Made by a program: the position numbers and the translations under genes. From a bacterium (GTDB taxonomy: Bacteria > Pseudomonadota > Alphaproteobacteria > Micavibrionales > UBA2020), in the NCBI GenBank assembly GCA_029945425.1, contig JAQSDV010000004.1, positions 792,991 to 856,990 on the forward strand: a stretch of DNA of 64,000 nt, given 5' to 3'. This document shows positions 15,261-24,864 of this stretch, piece by piece. The notes under the pieces were generated by a model. That model was not told the DNA's origin and searched no databases. It saw only the letters and a list, made by a program, of their open reading frames with translations. The first letter of the stretch is position 1; each line of letters starts with the position of its first letter.

Positions 15261-15962
15261 TTACGGCTGCGGCGGTTGTCCCTGTTTCGGTTTTTGCGTA
15301 TCGGCATCCGGCGTGTTGGTATTTGTCGCCGGAGCTTGTGGTTTTTTCTTCTGCGCCTGATCGAGCGCGGTTTTCAGAAGCCAGTTGCCGAGCGCGCCCT
15401 TGCCGGATGTCGCGGGCGTTTCTTTTTTCTCGACGACAGGTGCGGCAACAACAGGTGCCTCCACCTTCGGCGGTTCGATCTTGGGTGCGGCGGCTTTCGC
15501 TTCGGCCTCGGCCTTGCGCTTCGCGGCAAGCGCGGCGCGGTTTTTGTCGAAGGCGGATTTCAGTTCCGACATTTTGTATTCGACGTATTTCTTGCCGATC
15601 TCGATTTTCAATTCGGGGAAGGTTTCGGTCTTGAAACGCTTCACGAAATCGGCGGTCTTTTTGGCGAAAAATCCGGCGATGCCGATGGTTGCGGCGGCAA
15701 CGGCCAGCACAGGCGCAACGCCCGTGACGGCGAGCGCGCCCGCGATACCGATACCAACGGTGGCCAGCGCCGCGACGGCGAAGCCCGCGATGCCGCCCGT
15801 GGTGCGGTGGAAACTTTTATTGTCGCGGATAAACGCCCATGACGTGTCCTTGATCCACTGGTCCGGCGGCAGCAGCGCCGAATTCGGGTCGACCTGCGGC
15901 AGCATCATCTGCGCGATGCGGGTTTTCTTTTTCGGCGTGGTTGTGGTGGTCGTGTTGTCCAA
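15261..15962 (-). CDS. Membrane protein of unknown function with proline-rich tail (233 aa)
   Basis: The frame starts with TTG (15960-15962) after a weak GAAAGGG; no in-frame ATG gives a better start. A threonine-rich N-terminus is followed by a hydrophobic hairpin at about 55-100, a charged helical region (100-150) and a low-complexity tail rich in A, P, K, E and T. The layout resembles the neighbours at 12630-13529 and 16098-17078. No family is recognised. It lies upstream of the OsmC gene on the same strand. Confidence 0.6.
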   Translation of the reverse strand: MDNTTTTTTPKKKTRIAQMMLPQVDPNSALLPPDQWIKDTSWAFIRDNKSFHRTTGGIAGFAVAALATVGIGIAGALAVTGVAPVLAVAAATIGIAGFFAKKTADFVKRFKTETFPELKIEIGKKYVEYKMSELKSAFDKNRAALAAKRKAEAEAKAAAPKIEPPKVEAPVVAAPVVEKKETPATSGKGALGNWLLKTALDQAQKKKPQAPATNTNTPDADTQKPKQGQPPQP

Positions 15963-16097
15963 AGCTCGAGCCCTTTCATGGGAGGCGTGGAATCATTGAA
16001 TCATCTCAAGGATATAGGTCTTAAAAACGCCGCCAATGTACCATGATTGTACGATATGGCAAGTAACTTTACCCTTAACGGCGGGGCAGGATACTGC

Positions 16098-17078
16098 TTA
16101 CGCGGTTGGAATCGCGGGTGTTTTGGCGACGGGGGGCTGGATGTTGGTGTTGGCGGGCGGCGGCAGGATGGTTGCGACGGCTGCTTGCGCGGCGGTGCCG
16201 AACGGCTCCGACAATACCTTGTTAAGCGGCAGGGCGGGCGCATCCACAAACGGTGCGCCGATCGCGGGCAGTTCGGTTGCCTCCAGCTTCGGCGCGTTTT
16301 TTGCGGCTTTCAGTTTCGCGGCATGTTCGCGTTTCATGCGCGTTTCTTCGCGCAGGCCGGTGATGCTGAAATAAAGCCCTGTCATGCCGCTGATGACGGA
16401 GCTGACGGTGAAGACGGTCGCCACGGTCAGCAACGTGCCTGCCGCGACGAAGGGCAAGGCAACCGCGCCCACGACCAATGACAATGCCGCGCCGCCGACC
16501 GCGATGCCGCCAAGGACAGAGTCTTCGCGCTGCCGTGTGAATTTCATCGTCGTGCGCCATGCATGGCTGTTCGAAATTTTTCTGGCGATGCGGTGTTGCT
16601 TCATGTTCTGGAAGAATGTCGTTTCGCCCAGCCGTTGCAGCATATCCTTGCGTTCTTTGTAAACGTGTTCCTTCGGCGCGCGGCCCATTGTGCGCGCGTA
16701 AACATCCTGCAGGCCTTCCCATGCCGCGATGCCGCCCGCCGCCATGCCGTAGAGGCCGAGGCCGATCAAGCCGACGCTGAGCGTGATACCGGTTGCCGCC
16801 ACCAGCAGCGGCATGCTCAACACCGCCGAAATGCCGACCAGCCCCGTCACGATGATCGCGGATGCGCCGCCCTTCACCGCCAACGCCTTTACCCAGAACG
16901 TATGGTCGTTGAACAATTCCTTGGTGAACGCCCAGGTGATGGCGGCTTTGCGTTTTGTGGAATTCCAGCCAGCGCGGATGCGGCCGGGTTTTTTTTCGGG
17001 CGCGGGGTTCGTGCCTGCAACAGCAGGGGAATCGGCCTGTTCTTGAATATCGGTCTGATGTGCCGGGCTGTCTGCCAT
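16098..17078 (-). CDS. Polytopic hydrophobic protein of unknown function (326 aa)
   Basis: Two long hydrophobic blocks (about residues 70-120 and 190-250), each able to form a membrane hairpin, are separated by a charged region with YARTMGRAPKEHVYKERKDM. The C-terminal 60 residues are alanine/proline-rich. It has no classical signal peptide. It is the third member of a local set of hydrophobic proteins with disordered tails. I cannot name a family; similar organisation occurs in membrane-targeted effectors, which is only an analogy. Confidence 0.65.
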   Translation of the reverse strand: MADSPAHQTDIQEQADSPAVAGTNPAPEKKPGRIRAGWNSTKRKAAITWAFTKELFNDHTFWVKALAVKGGASAIIVTGLVGISAVLSMPLLVAATGITLSVGLIGLGLYGMAAGGIAAWEGLQDVYARTMGRAPKEHVYKERKDMLQRLGETTFFQNMKQHRIARKISNSHAWRTTMKFTRQREDSVLGGIAVGGAALSLVVGAVALPFVAAGTLLTVATVFTVSSVISGMTGLYFSITGLREETRMKREHAAKLKAAKNAPKLEATELPAIGAPFVDAPALPLNKVLSEPFGTAAQAAVATILPPPANTNIQPPVAKTPAIPTA

Positions 17079-17374
17079 TACCAATATCTCGTCATATATA
17101 TGATTGCGGGAATGATAGCGGTGGATGCGGCAATCACCAACGGGTTTCTATAAGGCAGAATCAAGCTCCTAACAGGTTGATTAGACTGTCCTATTATTAA
17201 CATAAGACGGATTTAAAAGCCAGCCGGAGGGTGCGTTAAATCACAATTTTCGGGGGATTCGCGGGCAAAAAAGCGATATTTCCCAAGCCCGTAACTACTT
17301 GTTAACTTTATTGCCATAAAGTCTATATAGGCTTGAATAAAGCATTGAAATTGAGACGACGGAGGATAGACCAG

Positions 17375-17749
17375 ATGGCACACGAAAAAATCACGATGCA
17401 GTTCACGGACACGGCTTTCTTTAGCGCCGCCGCTGACGACGGACGTGGTGCCTTTCAGGCGCGTTTCGTCATCGTCCATCCGGGCCGCGAACAGGAAGCG
17501 GAAAGCCTGATGAAGGCCTTCAAATCCTCGAACGCGCGCGGTGTGCGCATCCGCGACGGTGTCGTCGCGCTCAGCGAAAGACAACTCGTGGAACGCATCG
17601 ACCAGCTGTCCAAGCTGCCGGGGCAGGAAGCGGTCATCAGCGAATTGAATCGCGGTCTCGATCACGTGCACAAGCTGGCGCTCGCGCCGCCTGCGCCGGT
17701 GCCGACGGCCACCGCGCCGCAGCCGACCAAGGTCGGGCTGGGCGGATAG
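17375..17749 (+). CDS. Hypothetical protein (124 aa)
   Basis: The start at 17375 (MAHEKITMQFTDTAFF) has AGGA upstream; the frame is open further but without support. The protein has an alpha/beta pattern (FQARFVIVHPGREQEAESLM, then RIRDGVVALSERQLVERIDQL) and a proline-rich tail. No signal peptide or membrane segment is present and no family is recognised. A terminator follows at 17800-17838, so it is probably monocistronic. Confidence 0.65.
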   Translation: MAHEKITMQFTDTAFFSAAADDGRGAFQARFVIVHPGREQEAESLMKAFKSSNARGVRIRDGVVALSERQLVERIDQLSKLPGQEAVISELNRGLDHVHKLALAPPAPVPTATAPQPTKVGLGG

Positions 17750-17799
17750 AAAAGTTTTACTGTTGGGGTCACGTCCGGTTAAAACCGGGACGTCTTCTA

Positions 17800-17838
17800 A
17801 GGGCTGCGGGTCAGGGGACCAGATCGCAGCCCTTTTTT
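17800..17838 (+). terminator. Rho-independent terminator
   Basis: A 9-bp stem (AGGGCTGCG with CGCAGCCCT) is followed by a T run at 17833-17838. A further inverted repeat (17771-17793) precedes it. Confidence 0.85.
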
Positions 17839-17853
17839 CTTGGGGGTGATTGA

Positions 17854-18192
17854 ATGGAAGCCACGCATAAAATCGGTTGCGCCTGCCCCTACCGCCGCGC
17901 GACCGCCTATGCCTTCGCCGCGCTCTACCCGCCGCTGATGGCGTTGATGGTGAATGCGCCGCTGTTTGATTTCCTGACCGACACGTTACGCAGTGAAGTG
18001 CTGCTGTTATCCGCCTACTTTATCATCTGTTTCGCGCCCGTTGCGGGATTGATGCGTTATACCTTCGGCAAGCCTGATAAATCGCAGTATAAACGTGTTG
18101 CGGTGAAGGCCGTTGTCTACCTCGCCCTGATGCTGCCGTTATCGGCAGTTATTCTTATGTTTGCGGGTTGTATGCGGACGCTCTGTCACTAA
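17854..18192 (+). CDS. Small integral membrane protein (112 aa)
   Basis: After a cysteine-containing N-terminus (HKIGCACPYRRATAYAF), three hydrophobic segments lie at about 18-40, 48-68 and 84-106. A GGGGGTG sequence precedes the ATG. No family is recognised. It converges with the DUF3592 gene only three bases away. Confidence 0.6.
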   Translation: MEATHKIGCACPYRRATAYAFAALYPPLMALMVNAPLFDFLTDTLRSEVLLLSAYFIICFAPVAGLMRYTFGKPDKSQYKRVAVKAVVYLALMLPLSAVILMFAGCMRTLCH

Positions 18193-18195
18193 ACG

Positions 18196-18633
18196 TCACA
18201 GCACTTCGCGCTGCCCCTTCGGCAAACCGCCCAGCAGGAACAGCAGGCCGAAAACGCCGAACACCGCAGGCACGGCCAGCAATTCATATCCGGCATCGGC
18301 TTGCGCGGTTGCCGCCGGATCTTCCTTCACATAGATGACGGGAAATTTATCGCCGGGTTTGAATTTGTCGGGACGGGCGCTGCCGTCTTCGGATGTGAAG
18401 GTGATTTCTTTGTTGTCGCGGTCGGTGAAGGAGATGACGGGATAGAATTTGCGGCCGCGCTGGCGTCCGGCGGGCGACATGGCACGCTCCTCGATGCGCG
18501 TAACCGTGCCTTCGGCATGTATACCCTCCTGCAGCAGCAGGAATTGTTTTTCACCCAGAAAGAACGCCCCCAGCAACAGGATCGCACCGAAGGCAATCGA
18601 CACAGGCGGCGATACCGGCGATTTTAACTCCAT
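18196..18633 (-). CDS. DUF3592 membrane protein (145 aa)
   Basis: Two membrane helices (about 12-32 and 118-140) flank a beta-rich extracytoplasmic domain with GTVTRIEER, YPVISFTDRDNKEITF and KPGDKFPVIYVKEDPA, the DUF3592 pattern. Function of the family is unknown. It follows the larger DUF3592 gene on the same strand after 15 bases and is likely co-transcribed. Confidence 0.8.
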   Translation of the reverse strand: MELKSPVSPPVSIAFGAILLLGAFFLGEKQFLLLQEGIHAEGTVTRIEERAMSPAGRQRGRKFYPVISFTDRDNKEITFTSEDGSARPDKFKPGDKFPVIYVKEDPAATAQADAGYELLAVPAVFGVFGLLFLLGGLPKGQREVL

Positions 18634-18648
18634 TATGTTACAATTCCA

Positions 18649-19692
18649 TTACAGGGCCACGTCGCGCTGGCGCGGCATGCGGGCGATGCCGCCCATCAGG
18701 AACAGGATGCCGAACAGGCCAAGCGCGCCCGGCACAATCCAGTTGAACGCGCCGCGATCGATGACGGCGCTTTCCTCCGCGTTGTCTTTTTTGTACAGCA
18801 CATTCACCTTTTCACCCTCGTCATACAAAGGCGGGCGCGTGGCGACCTTGTCGCGGAAGGTGATGTCGCGCCCCAATGCATTGAACTTCACGATCGCGCT
18901 GTAATTGCCATCGGGGTTGTAGGCCAGCTGGATCACTTCACCGCCTGCGCTTTCCGCGCCCAGCAGGTCAATCGTGTCGCTGCCGAAATAAAGCGCGCCC
19001 GCCAGCGCTGCGGCACCCACCAGCATCAGCAGCGGCCCTGTGACGGCGGCCTGCTTCGTATTGCGTGCGTCGCGCCGCGCCATCTCGGGCGACTGGCGGA
19101 TATCCTCCGCCGTGTAGACGGGCAGGGAATCGGTTTCCATGCGCTTGCTTAAGCGCCATTCCTCGCGGCTCAACCGCTGGTTCTTCGGGATGATGCTGCG
19201 GCGGAAACGGTTGAAGCTGATGATGGCGAGCGTCGCAAGCGTCGCCCAGGTGAATCCCGTCACTTCATAATGGTTGAAGCCCATCCACACCATGTAACCA
19301 CCGGGCACCGCCAGCAGCAGGCCCAGCAGCGGCCAGACTGGCGCGCGCGCGGGCTGCGCACGCGCAGGGTCGCTCCGCAGGATCAATATTTTTACAAGCG
19401 TGCCGGTATCCTGCCCGCTGATGGAACTGGAGCCGGTGTTCGATACCGCTTCCTGCGTGACGCCGTCGAGCGTGTAGCGGTAGACCGGCAGGAAAACATC
19501 GCCGCGCGGTTTCAGCCCGATGACTTCGCCCTCGACTTCCACCGCTTTCGCTTTCCAGCGCAGCCAGTCGGCCAGCAGCACGCCGCCGATCAACAGCAGC
19601 ACCGTGCCGCCGATGATATAGCCCGTCTGCGCAAAGCTGCCGGTGAGTGCGCCAAGGATATCGAAGAATGACTTTTCCATGTTTGGTTCCAT
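18649..19692 (-). CDS. Protein with two DUF3592-type modules (347 aa)
   Basis: The first module (about 20-155) has a helix, KAVEVEGEVIGLKPRG, VFLPVYRYTLDG and another helix. The second (about 220-345) has GGEVIQLAYNPDGNYSAIVKF, DEGEKVNVLYKKDNAEE and a last helix. A charged cytoplasmic linker joins them. The start at 19692 has AGGA upstream. Function is unknown; with the 145-residue neighbour it suggests local duplication. Confidence 0.75.
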   Translation of the reverse strand: MEPNMEKSFFDILGALTGSFAQTGYIIGGTVLLLIGGVLLADWLRWKAKAVEVEGEVIGLKPRGDVFLPVYRYTLDGVTQEAVSNTGSSSISGQDTGTLVKILILRSDPARAQPARAPVWPLLGLLLAVPGGYMVWMGFNHYEVTGFTWATLATLAIISFNRFRRSIIPKNQRLSREEWRLSKRMETDSLPVYTAEDIRQSPEMARRDARNTKQAAVTGPLLMLVGAAALAGALYFGSDTIDLLGAESAGGEVIQLAYNPDGNYSAIVKFNALGRDITFRDKVATRPPLYDEGEKVNVLYKKDNAEESAVIDRGAFNWIVPGALGLFGILFLMGGIARMPRQRDVAL

Positions 19693-19759
19693 GACATTTA
19701 TCCTAGAAGGAAATCCCCGATGTTGCTAGTCTCGGGGCAGTTTCAACGGGAGGCATAAT

Positions 19760-20125
19760 ATGGCTTACGACAACAACAACATCTTCGCGAAAATCCTGCG
19801 CGGCGAGATTCCCGCCAAAAAGATTTACGAGGATGATTTCGCCGTGTCGTTCCACGACATCAGCCCGCAAGCGCCCAGCCATATCCTTGTGATCCCCAAG
19901 GGCGCGTATGAAAGCATGGATGATTTCACCGCCCATGCATCGCCTGAAGAAATCGCGGGATTGTTCCGCGCGCTCGGCAAGGTCGCGCGGCAGGAAAAGC
20001 TGGATGAAACGGGCTACCGCGTGATCGCCAATTGCGGAATCAATGGCGGGCAGGAAGTGCCGCATCTCCACCTGCATCTGCTGGGCGGGCGCAAGCTGGG
20101 CCGGATGGTACAGACTGCTGCCTAA
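19760..20125 (+). CDS. HIT-family (histidine triad) nucleotide hydrolase, HinT-like (121 aa)
   Basis: The triad motif EVPHLHLHLLGG near residues 101-112 and the N-terminal IFAKILRGEIPAKKIYEDDF are diagnostic of the HIT/PKCI branch. HinT-type enzymes hydrolyse adenosine phosphoramidates and acyl-adenylates in the cytoplasm. Length fits the family. GGGAGG precedes the ATG. Confidence 0.95.
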   Translation: MAYDNNNIFAKILRGEIPAKKIYEDDFAVSFHDISPQAPSHILVIPKGAYESMDDFTAHASPEEIAGLFRALGKVARQEKLDETGYRVIANCGINGGQEVPHLHLHLLGGRKLGRMVQTAA

Positions 20126-20256
20126 CCCCTTGATCCGGCTTGCCTTACAGCGTTAAGTTGATTTCCATGCCGGATTGACAGAATGCGCGCCCCGGCCTAT
20201 ACAGGGTCATCCTGATTTTGAACCCGTATCGCGCATTTTTTAAAGGCAGCCGCCCC

Positions 20257-20958
20257 ATGTCCATTTCCGAATTCTTCAACCGTAAATCCCGCGCCGTGAT
20301 CGCGGCGGTCACTTTGGCGCTTGGCGCCGGCGCCGGTTATGTCGGCCATGAAACCGCGCAGAGCATGACGCAGCCTCGGGTGAGCGAATTCACGCTCCAG
20401 CAGCTGCCCGACAACACGACCGAGGCACAATTCATTTCCGGCAAGCTGCCCGTGAACGCGAAATACGACGCGCTGCAACCCGCGCGCGTGGATGAATTCT
20501 CCGCGCGTATCGATGCGATGGAAGCGCAAAAGGATGCGATGGCATGGATGGAATCTTATGATCGCCCCGCCGCGACCGTGCGCCTGACGCAGGATGCGAT
20601 TTCCTTCGTCAACGACCTGCGCGTCGCCGAAAATTTGTCGGAGCGCAACTACGCGGATCTGGTCAAGGATTACAACGCACGCGTCGGCGTCGATGTCACC
20701 ACCTGGACCGGCAATTACACGCAAGGCATCAACTACCAGCAGGACGCACAGCTGGGCGTCATGTTCGGCATGATCTTCGGCGACGAGGACGACAAGACCG
20801 ATGCGCAAATTTCGCGCGAGGTCGGCGACACGATGCTGGAAGGCGCGAAAATGAACGACAATGCAGGGCTTGCGGGGGGTGCGGCGGGCTTGCTGCTCGG
20901 CGGATTGCTGACCGTGCCGCTGTGGCGCCGCCGGAATTTCCCCAAGGTCGGAAAATAA
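20257..20958 (+). CDS. Membrane-anchored hypothetical protein (233 aa)
   Basis: A helix at about 10-30 and a C-terminal hydrophobic stretch (NDNAGLAGGAAGLLLGGLL) flank a mostly helical region. The end LLTVPLWRRRNFPKVGK could anchor it with a positive cytoplasmic tail. I chose the ATG at 20257 over the one at 20218, because the membrane segment then sits near the N-terminus. No family is recognised. Confidence 0.6.
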   Translation: MSISEFFNRKSRAVIAAVTLALGAGAGYVGHETAQSMTQPRVSEFTLQQLPDNTTEAQFISGKLPVNAKYDALQPARVDEFSARIDAMEAQKDAMAWMESYDRPAATVRLTQDAISFVNDLRVAENLSERNYADLVKDYNARVGVDVTTWTGNYTQGINYQQDAQLGVMFGMIFGDEDDKTDAQISREVGDTMLEGAKMNDNAGLAGGAAGLLLGGLLTVPLWRRRNFPKVGK

Positions 20959-21082
20959 TTCCATAACCGAATACAATAATATTGCTGCGGCGCAACGCCA
21001 TTCTGGCGAATAAAAGAATCGCGCCGCATACACAATCTTGCCAAATATTTCCCTGTTGATAAACTGAGCCCTTCGAAAACGA

Positions 21083-22564
21083 ATGAAGGTGCAAGTAGGA
21101 ATGGCTCAAGCCAGCCCGAAAAAATCCGCGTTCAAGAAAAATGCCGGACGCCTCGCGCGTACGACCGGCCTCGCCGTTGTCTTCGCGGCCGCCGCCGGTT
21201 GCTCGACCACGCCGCCGATCAAGAATTTTCCGTCGGTGAATGACAATGTAATTGGTTCCACCAATGTGATTGGCACGACCGTCGCGATGCCGGTTGCGAA
21301 ACCGCCGGTCGAAATAATCGTCGACACCGTCGAAATTCCCTACGACCAGCAGATTTTTTTCTACAATGCGCCCGCAACGCCGCCCGCGGATGAAGCAGCC
21401 CTGCTGGCCAAGATGACCTCGCAACAGCGCGCGGAATTCTATATGCAGAAATTCTGCTTCCGCCAGGGCGCAACGCCGGAGGAAGCGGCCGCGCAAAAGG
21501 AAGTTTACGACGCGCTGCAATCGCTCGCCCTGCTGCCCGCAACCGGCAAGCCGCTGATTGACCTTGCGGCGCGCGAAGGTTTGCAGTTCTGCAGCCTCGG
21601 GCATCTGCCGAACGGCATCGCCGCTCAATACCTGCCGTCGAAAGAAACCATCGTGGCCGGCCCCCTGAGCAAGCCGGAAAGCCGCGTCATGACGATTGCG
21701 CATGAAATCATGCATGCCGCGCAGGACCGCAACAAGCTGCTGAACTATGAAACCAACTGGGACATCCAGTCCCGTGTGCAGCGCAATTTGTCGATCGAGG
21801 CGGCGGCGCTGACCATGGAATTCCTCGTCGCCTATGACGCCAAGGTCGGGGGCAACGACGCGTACTGGAACTATATGCAGCATTATATGGGCGGCACGAC
21901 CTATAACGACGACCGCATTTATAAACTGGTGGAAGACACCTATAAAACCGCCAAAGACGGCGGCGCGACGCATGAGGAATCCCTGCGCAAGGTGGGTGCC
22001 GCGGTCTGGACGCTTGTGTTCGAAAGCGACGACTGGCGCAATTTCTACCTGAACCATGAACTGACGATTTACCTGCGCGATATCGCGGACAACAAATTCG
22101 TTGATGCGACAGTCATCACCCATGCGCAATTCGCGGATAAGACAAAGAACGCAGGCAAGGTCGGCGCGCTACCCAGCTTCACCGAAGGCGTGACCTTCCC
22201 GAGCCTTGATTCCATGCTGGCAAAGCGCGAAAAAATGAAATGGGCGTTCGAGGCTGCCGAAATCGCGCGCATGAAGCAGATGGAGGGCGCGAACGGCAAG
22301 ACGGTCGCGACGCTGACCGCCGCCGCAACCGCCGGCAACAATCCCTATCTCGGCCTCGACATGGCCGATATCTACCGCAAGACGACAGACGAAAGCTGGA
22401 CCAAGGGCCGCACCTTCCGCTACATCTATCACGTGATGGACGAAGCAATCAAACCGGCCGAGCCCGCGCCCGTGCCGGAACCGCCCGCGCCCGAGAAACC
22501 CGCGCCTGCGGTCGTGCCGCCCGTCATCGTCGCGCGCCGCGGCGGCGGATTCGGCTTCGCTTAA
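21083..22564 (+). CDS. Putative lipoprotein metallopeptidase (493 aa)
   Basis: A signal sequence ends in AAAAGCS, a good lipobox, so the mature protein would be tethered to a membrane. The motif TIAHEIMHAAQD near residue 210 has the HExxH zinc signature, followed by helices with an NLSIEAAALTMEF segment, as in the DUF6782-like putative metallopeptidases. The C-terminus is proline-rich with RRGGGFGF. The start may be 21083 or 21101; neither has an ideal ribosome-binding site. Substrate is unknown. Confidence 0.7.
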   Translation: MKVQVGMAQASPKKSAFKKNAGRLARTTGLAVVFAAAAGCSTTPPIKNFPSVNDNVIGSTNVIGTTVAMPVAKPPVEIIVDTVEIPYDQQIFFYNAPATPPADEAALLAKMTSQQRAEFYMQKFCFRQGATPEEAAAQKEVYDALQSLALLPATGKPLIDLAAREGLQFCSLGHLPNGIAAQYLPSKETIVAGPLSKPESRVMTIAHEIMHAAQDRNKLLNYETNWDIQSRVQRNLSIEAAALTMEFLVAYDAKVGGNDAYWNYMQHYMGGTTYNDDRIYKLVEDTYKTAKDGGATHEESLRKVGAAVWTLVFESDDWRNFYLNHELTIYLRDIADNKFVDATVITHAQFADKTKNAGKVGALPSFTEGVTFPSLDSMLAKREKMKWAFEAAEIARMKQMEGANGKTVATLTAAATAGNNPYLGLDMADIYRKTTDESWTKGRTFRYIYHVMDEAIKPAEPAPVPEPPAPEKPAPAVVPPVIVARRGGGFGFA

Positions 22565-22570
22565 AAGAAA

Positions 22571-24635
22571 TTATTTTGTGACAGCCGCCAGCACGCGCTG
22601 CAATTCGGCGATGGTGTAGGGCTTGGAAATGAAATCATTCATGCCGGAGGCAAGGCAGCGTTCGCGGTCGCGCGCGAAGGCATGGGCGGTCAGGCCGATG
22701 ATGGGCGTGGTCGCTATGGCCTTCGCTTTTTCGGCGCGGCGGATGCCTTCGGTCACCGTCCAGCCATCCATGCCGGGCATCTGTATGTCCATCAATATAA
22801 CGTCGTATTTTTTCGCGGCGAAGCGCTCCAGCGCCAGCGGGCCGTTTTCGGCCACGTCGAATGTCGCGCCCAAACGGTGCAGCATCTCGCCTGCGACCAG
22901 CACGTTGGGCGGCGTGTCTTCGACCAGCAATACGTGCAGCGCGCGGGGCAGGGGTTCGATATTGCGGCGCTCGCCCGTTTCTGTCGGGGCCTGCGTCATG
23001 CGCTCGGTCGTGCGCAAAGGCAGGCGCAAGGTAAAGGTCGAACCCACGCCCAGCGTGCTCTGCACATCGATCGCGCCGCCCATCAGCTCCACCAGATTGC
23101 GCGTGATGGCAAGGCCAAGGCCGGTGCCGCCGTATTTGCGGCTGATGGTGGAATCGCTCTGGATAAATTTGTCGAAAATAGTTCCCAATTTGTCGGCGGG
23201 GATGCCGATGCCGGTATCCATGATTTCGATGCGCACAAAGGAATCATCGGGATCCGCCATGGCGGTCACGGTGACGCCGCCATGCTCGGTGAACTTGATG
23301 GCGTTGCCGACGATATTGATCAGCACCTGACGCAACCGGCGCGGGTCGCCCAGCAAAATTTCGTCCTCCGGCAACTGGCAATCGGTCGCAACCGCGATCT
23401 TGCGGCGTATCGCCTGCGATGCCATGACCTGGCGCAATTCATCCAGCAGCTTGCACAATTCGAACGGCACGCGGTCAATCTCCGCCGTGCCGGATTCGAT
23501 CTTCGCCATGTCGAGCATGTCGTTGATCAGCAGCAGCAGGCTGTTGGCGCTCGCCTCCAGCGTTTGCAGGAACAATTTGTATTTCGGCGGCGGCGTATCG
23601 CTGCTGTTGAGCAGGCTCGCAAGGCCGACGATCGAATTCATCGGCGTGCGGATTTCATGGCTGATATTGGCGAGGAATTCGGACTTCGCGATGTTGGCGG
23701 CCTCCGCGCGGCTTTTCGCCGCGATCAGGTCGCCCACCTGTTCCGCCACCAGCAGTTGCAGGTTATCGCGGTGCTGGCGGACTTCCTCCTCCAGCGCGCG
23801 CTGGCGGGTCACGTCGCGGATGACTCCCACGATGCCGGGCGTCCCGTCGGCAAACTGCACGCGCACCTTTTTGGTCGCAATGGTCAGTATCGCGCCGTCG
23901 GGGCGTTGCAGGAATTCTTCCTCGTCGAACCGCTCGCCCTTGAACACGCGCTCGTCGCCCGCCCAGAAATCATCGGCCTGTTCTTTCGGGAACAGGTCGT
24001 AATCGGTTTTTCCCTTGGCCTTTTCCTCCCCGCCCAGCAGGTCCCAGAAGGCGCGGTTCCCTTCGACCCAGCAGTGCAGGTGATCCTTCACGAAAATAGG
24101 GTCGGCCACGGAATCGATGATGGTGCGCAGGAAGGCGCGTGACTCCGCAAGGTCGAGCGTGCGCTCCACAACCTTGCGCTCCAGCATGCTGCGCGCGTCC
24201 TCCAGCGCCTGTTCGTTCGCGCGGCGGGCGGAAATGTCGCGGATAAAGGCGGTGAAGCGCAACTGGCCGCCCGTTTCCTGCGGCGTGATGGTCAGTTCGA
24301 TTGGGAAGACTTCGCCGGATTTGCGCTGCGCCGTGATCTCGATGCGCTGGTTCAAAATCCTGTGCTCGCGCGTGGCGATATAGCGCCCCATGCCGCGCGC
24401 ATGGCCCTCGCGGTGCTCCGGCGGCACGATCAGGGCGGACATGTGCTGCCCCCAGCGCCTCCCGCCGCGTCCAGCCGAAGATATGCTCTGCGCGGCTGTT
24501 CCAGACCGTGACCATGCTATGCGCATCGATGCCGACGACAGCGTCAAGCGAGCTGTCGAGCAGCGCCGTCACTTGCGCCTCTTTCTCCGCCAGCTGCGCC
24601 CTCAGCCGCGCTATTTCGGTATCGTCGTTTTGCAA
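22571..24635 (-). pseudogene. PAS hybrid histidine kinase interrupted by a one-base shift
   Basis: The full reading needs two frames. From 24635 it reads MQNDDTEIARLRAQ and most of the first PAS domain up to WTRREALG; after a run of five G (plus-strand CCCCC at 24449-24453) the PAS continues one frame over with HMSALIVPPEHREGH. Then follow a second PAS, HisKA (FLANISHEIRTPMNSI), HATPase_c (GGTGLGLAITRNLVELMGG) and a C-terminal receiver (LLVEDTPPNVLV, ILMDIQMPGMDG). Everything after the shift is intact. It could be a true frameshift, phase variation in the G run, or a sequencing error. It would be a cytoplasmic kinase feeding a phosphorelay. Confidence 0.85.
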
Positions 24636-24785
24636 AACTTCAGTTCCGGATGGTGATACGTGCCGCGACTACAATATACCGCATTCATGCAGCCTGAACA
24701 TACTGCACTGGATTTCGGGATTTTCGGAAAAGCGGGTGCTATAACGCCCGCGAAAGCGTACAAGTTCCTTTTTTTCGCACCGTTA

Positions 24786-24817
24786 ACAAAAAAGAAGGGG
24801 CCCCTTGTGGGGGCCCC
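24786..24817 (-). terminator. Rho-independent terminator of the AAA+ gene
   Basis: GGGGCCCC is repeated as a self-complementary arm at 24797-24804 and 24810-24817 around a 5-base loop. On the minus strand it is followed by TTCTTTTTT. Confidence 0.85.
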
Positions 24818-24864
24818 GTCAGTTTTTCACCAAAACACTTAGTGAGATTCGTAAACAGTATCTA

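Noticed and set aside
22682..24142. Plus-strand frame opposite the PAS hybrid kinase
   Set aside because: Shadow; the minus strand carries clear HisKA, HATPase and receiver motifs.
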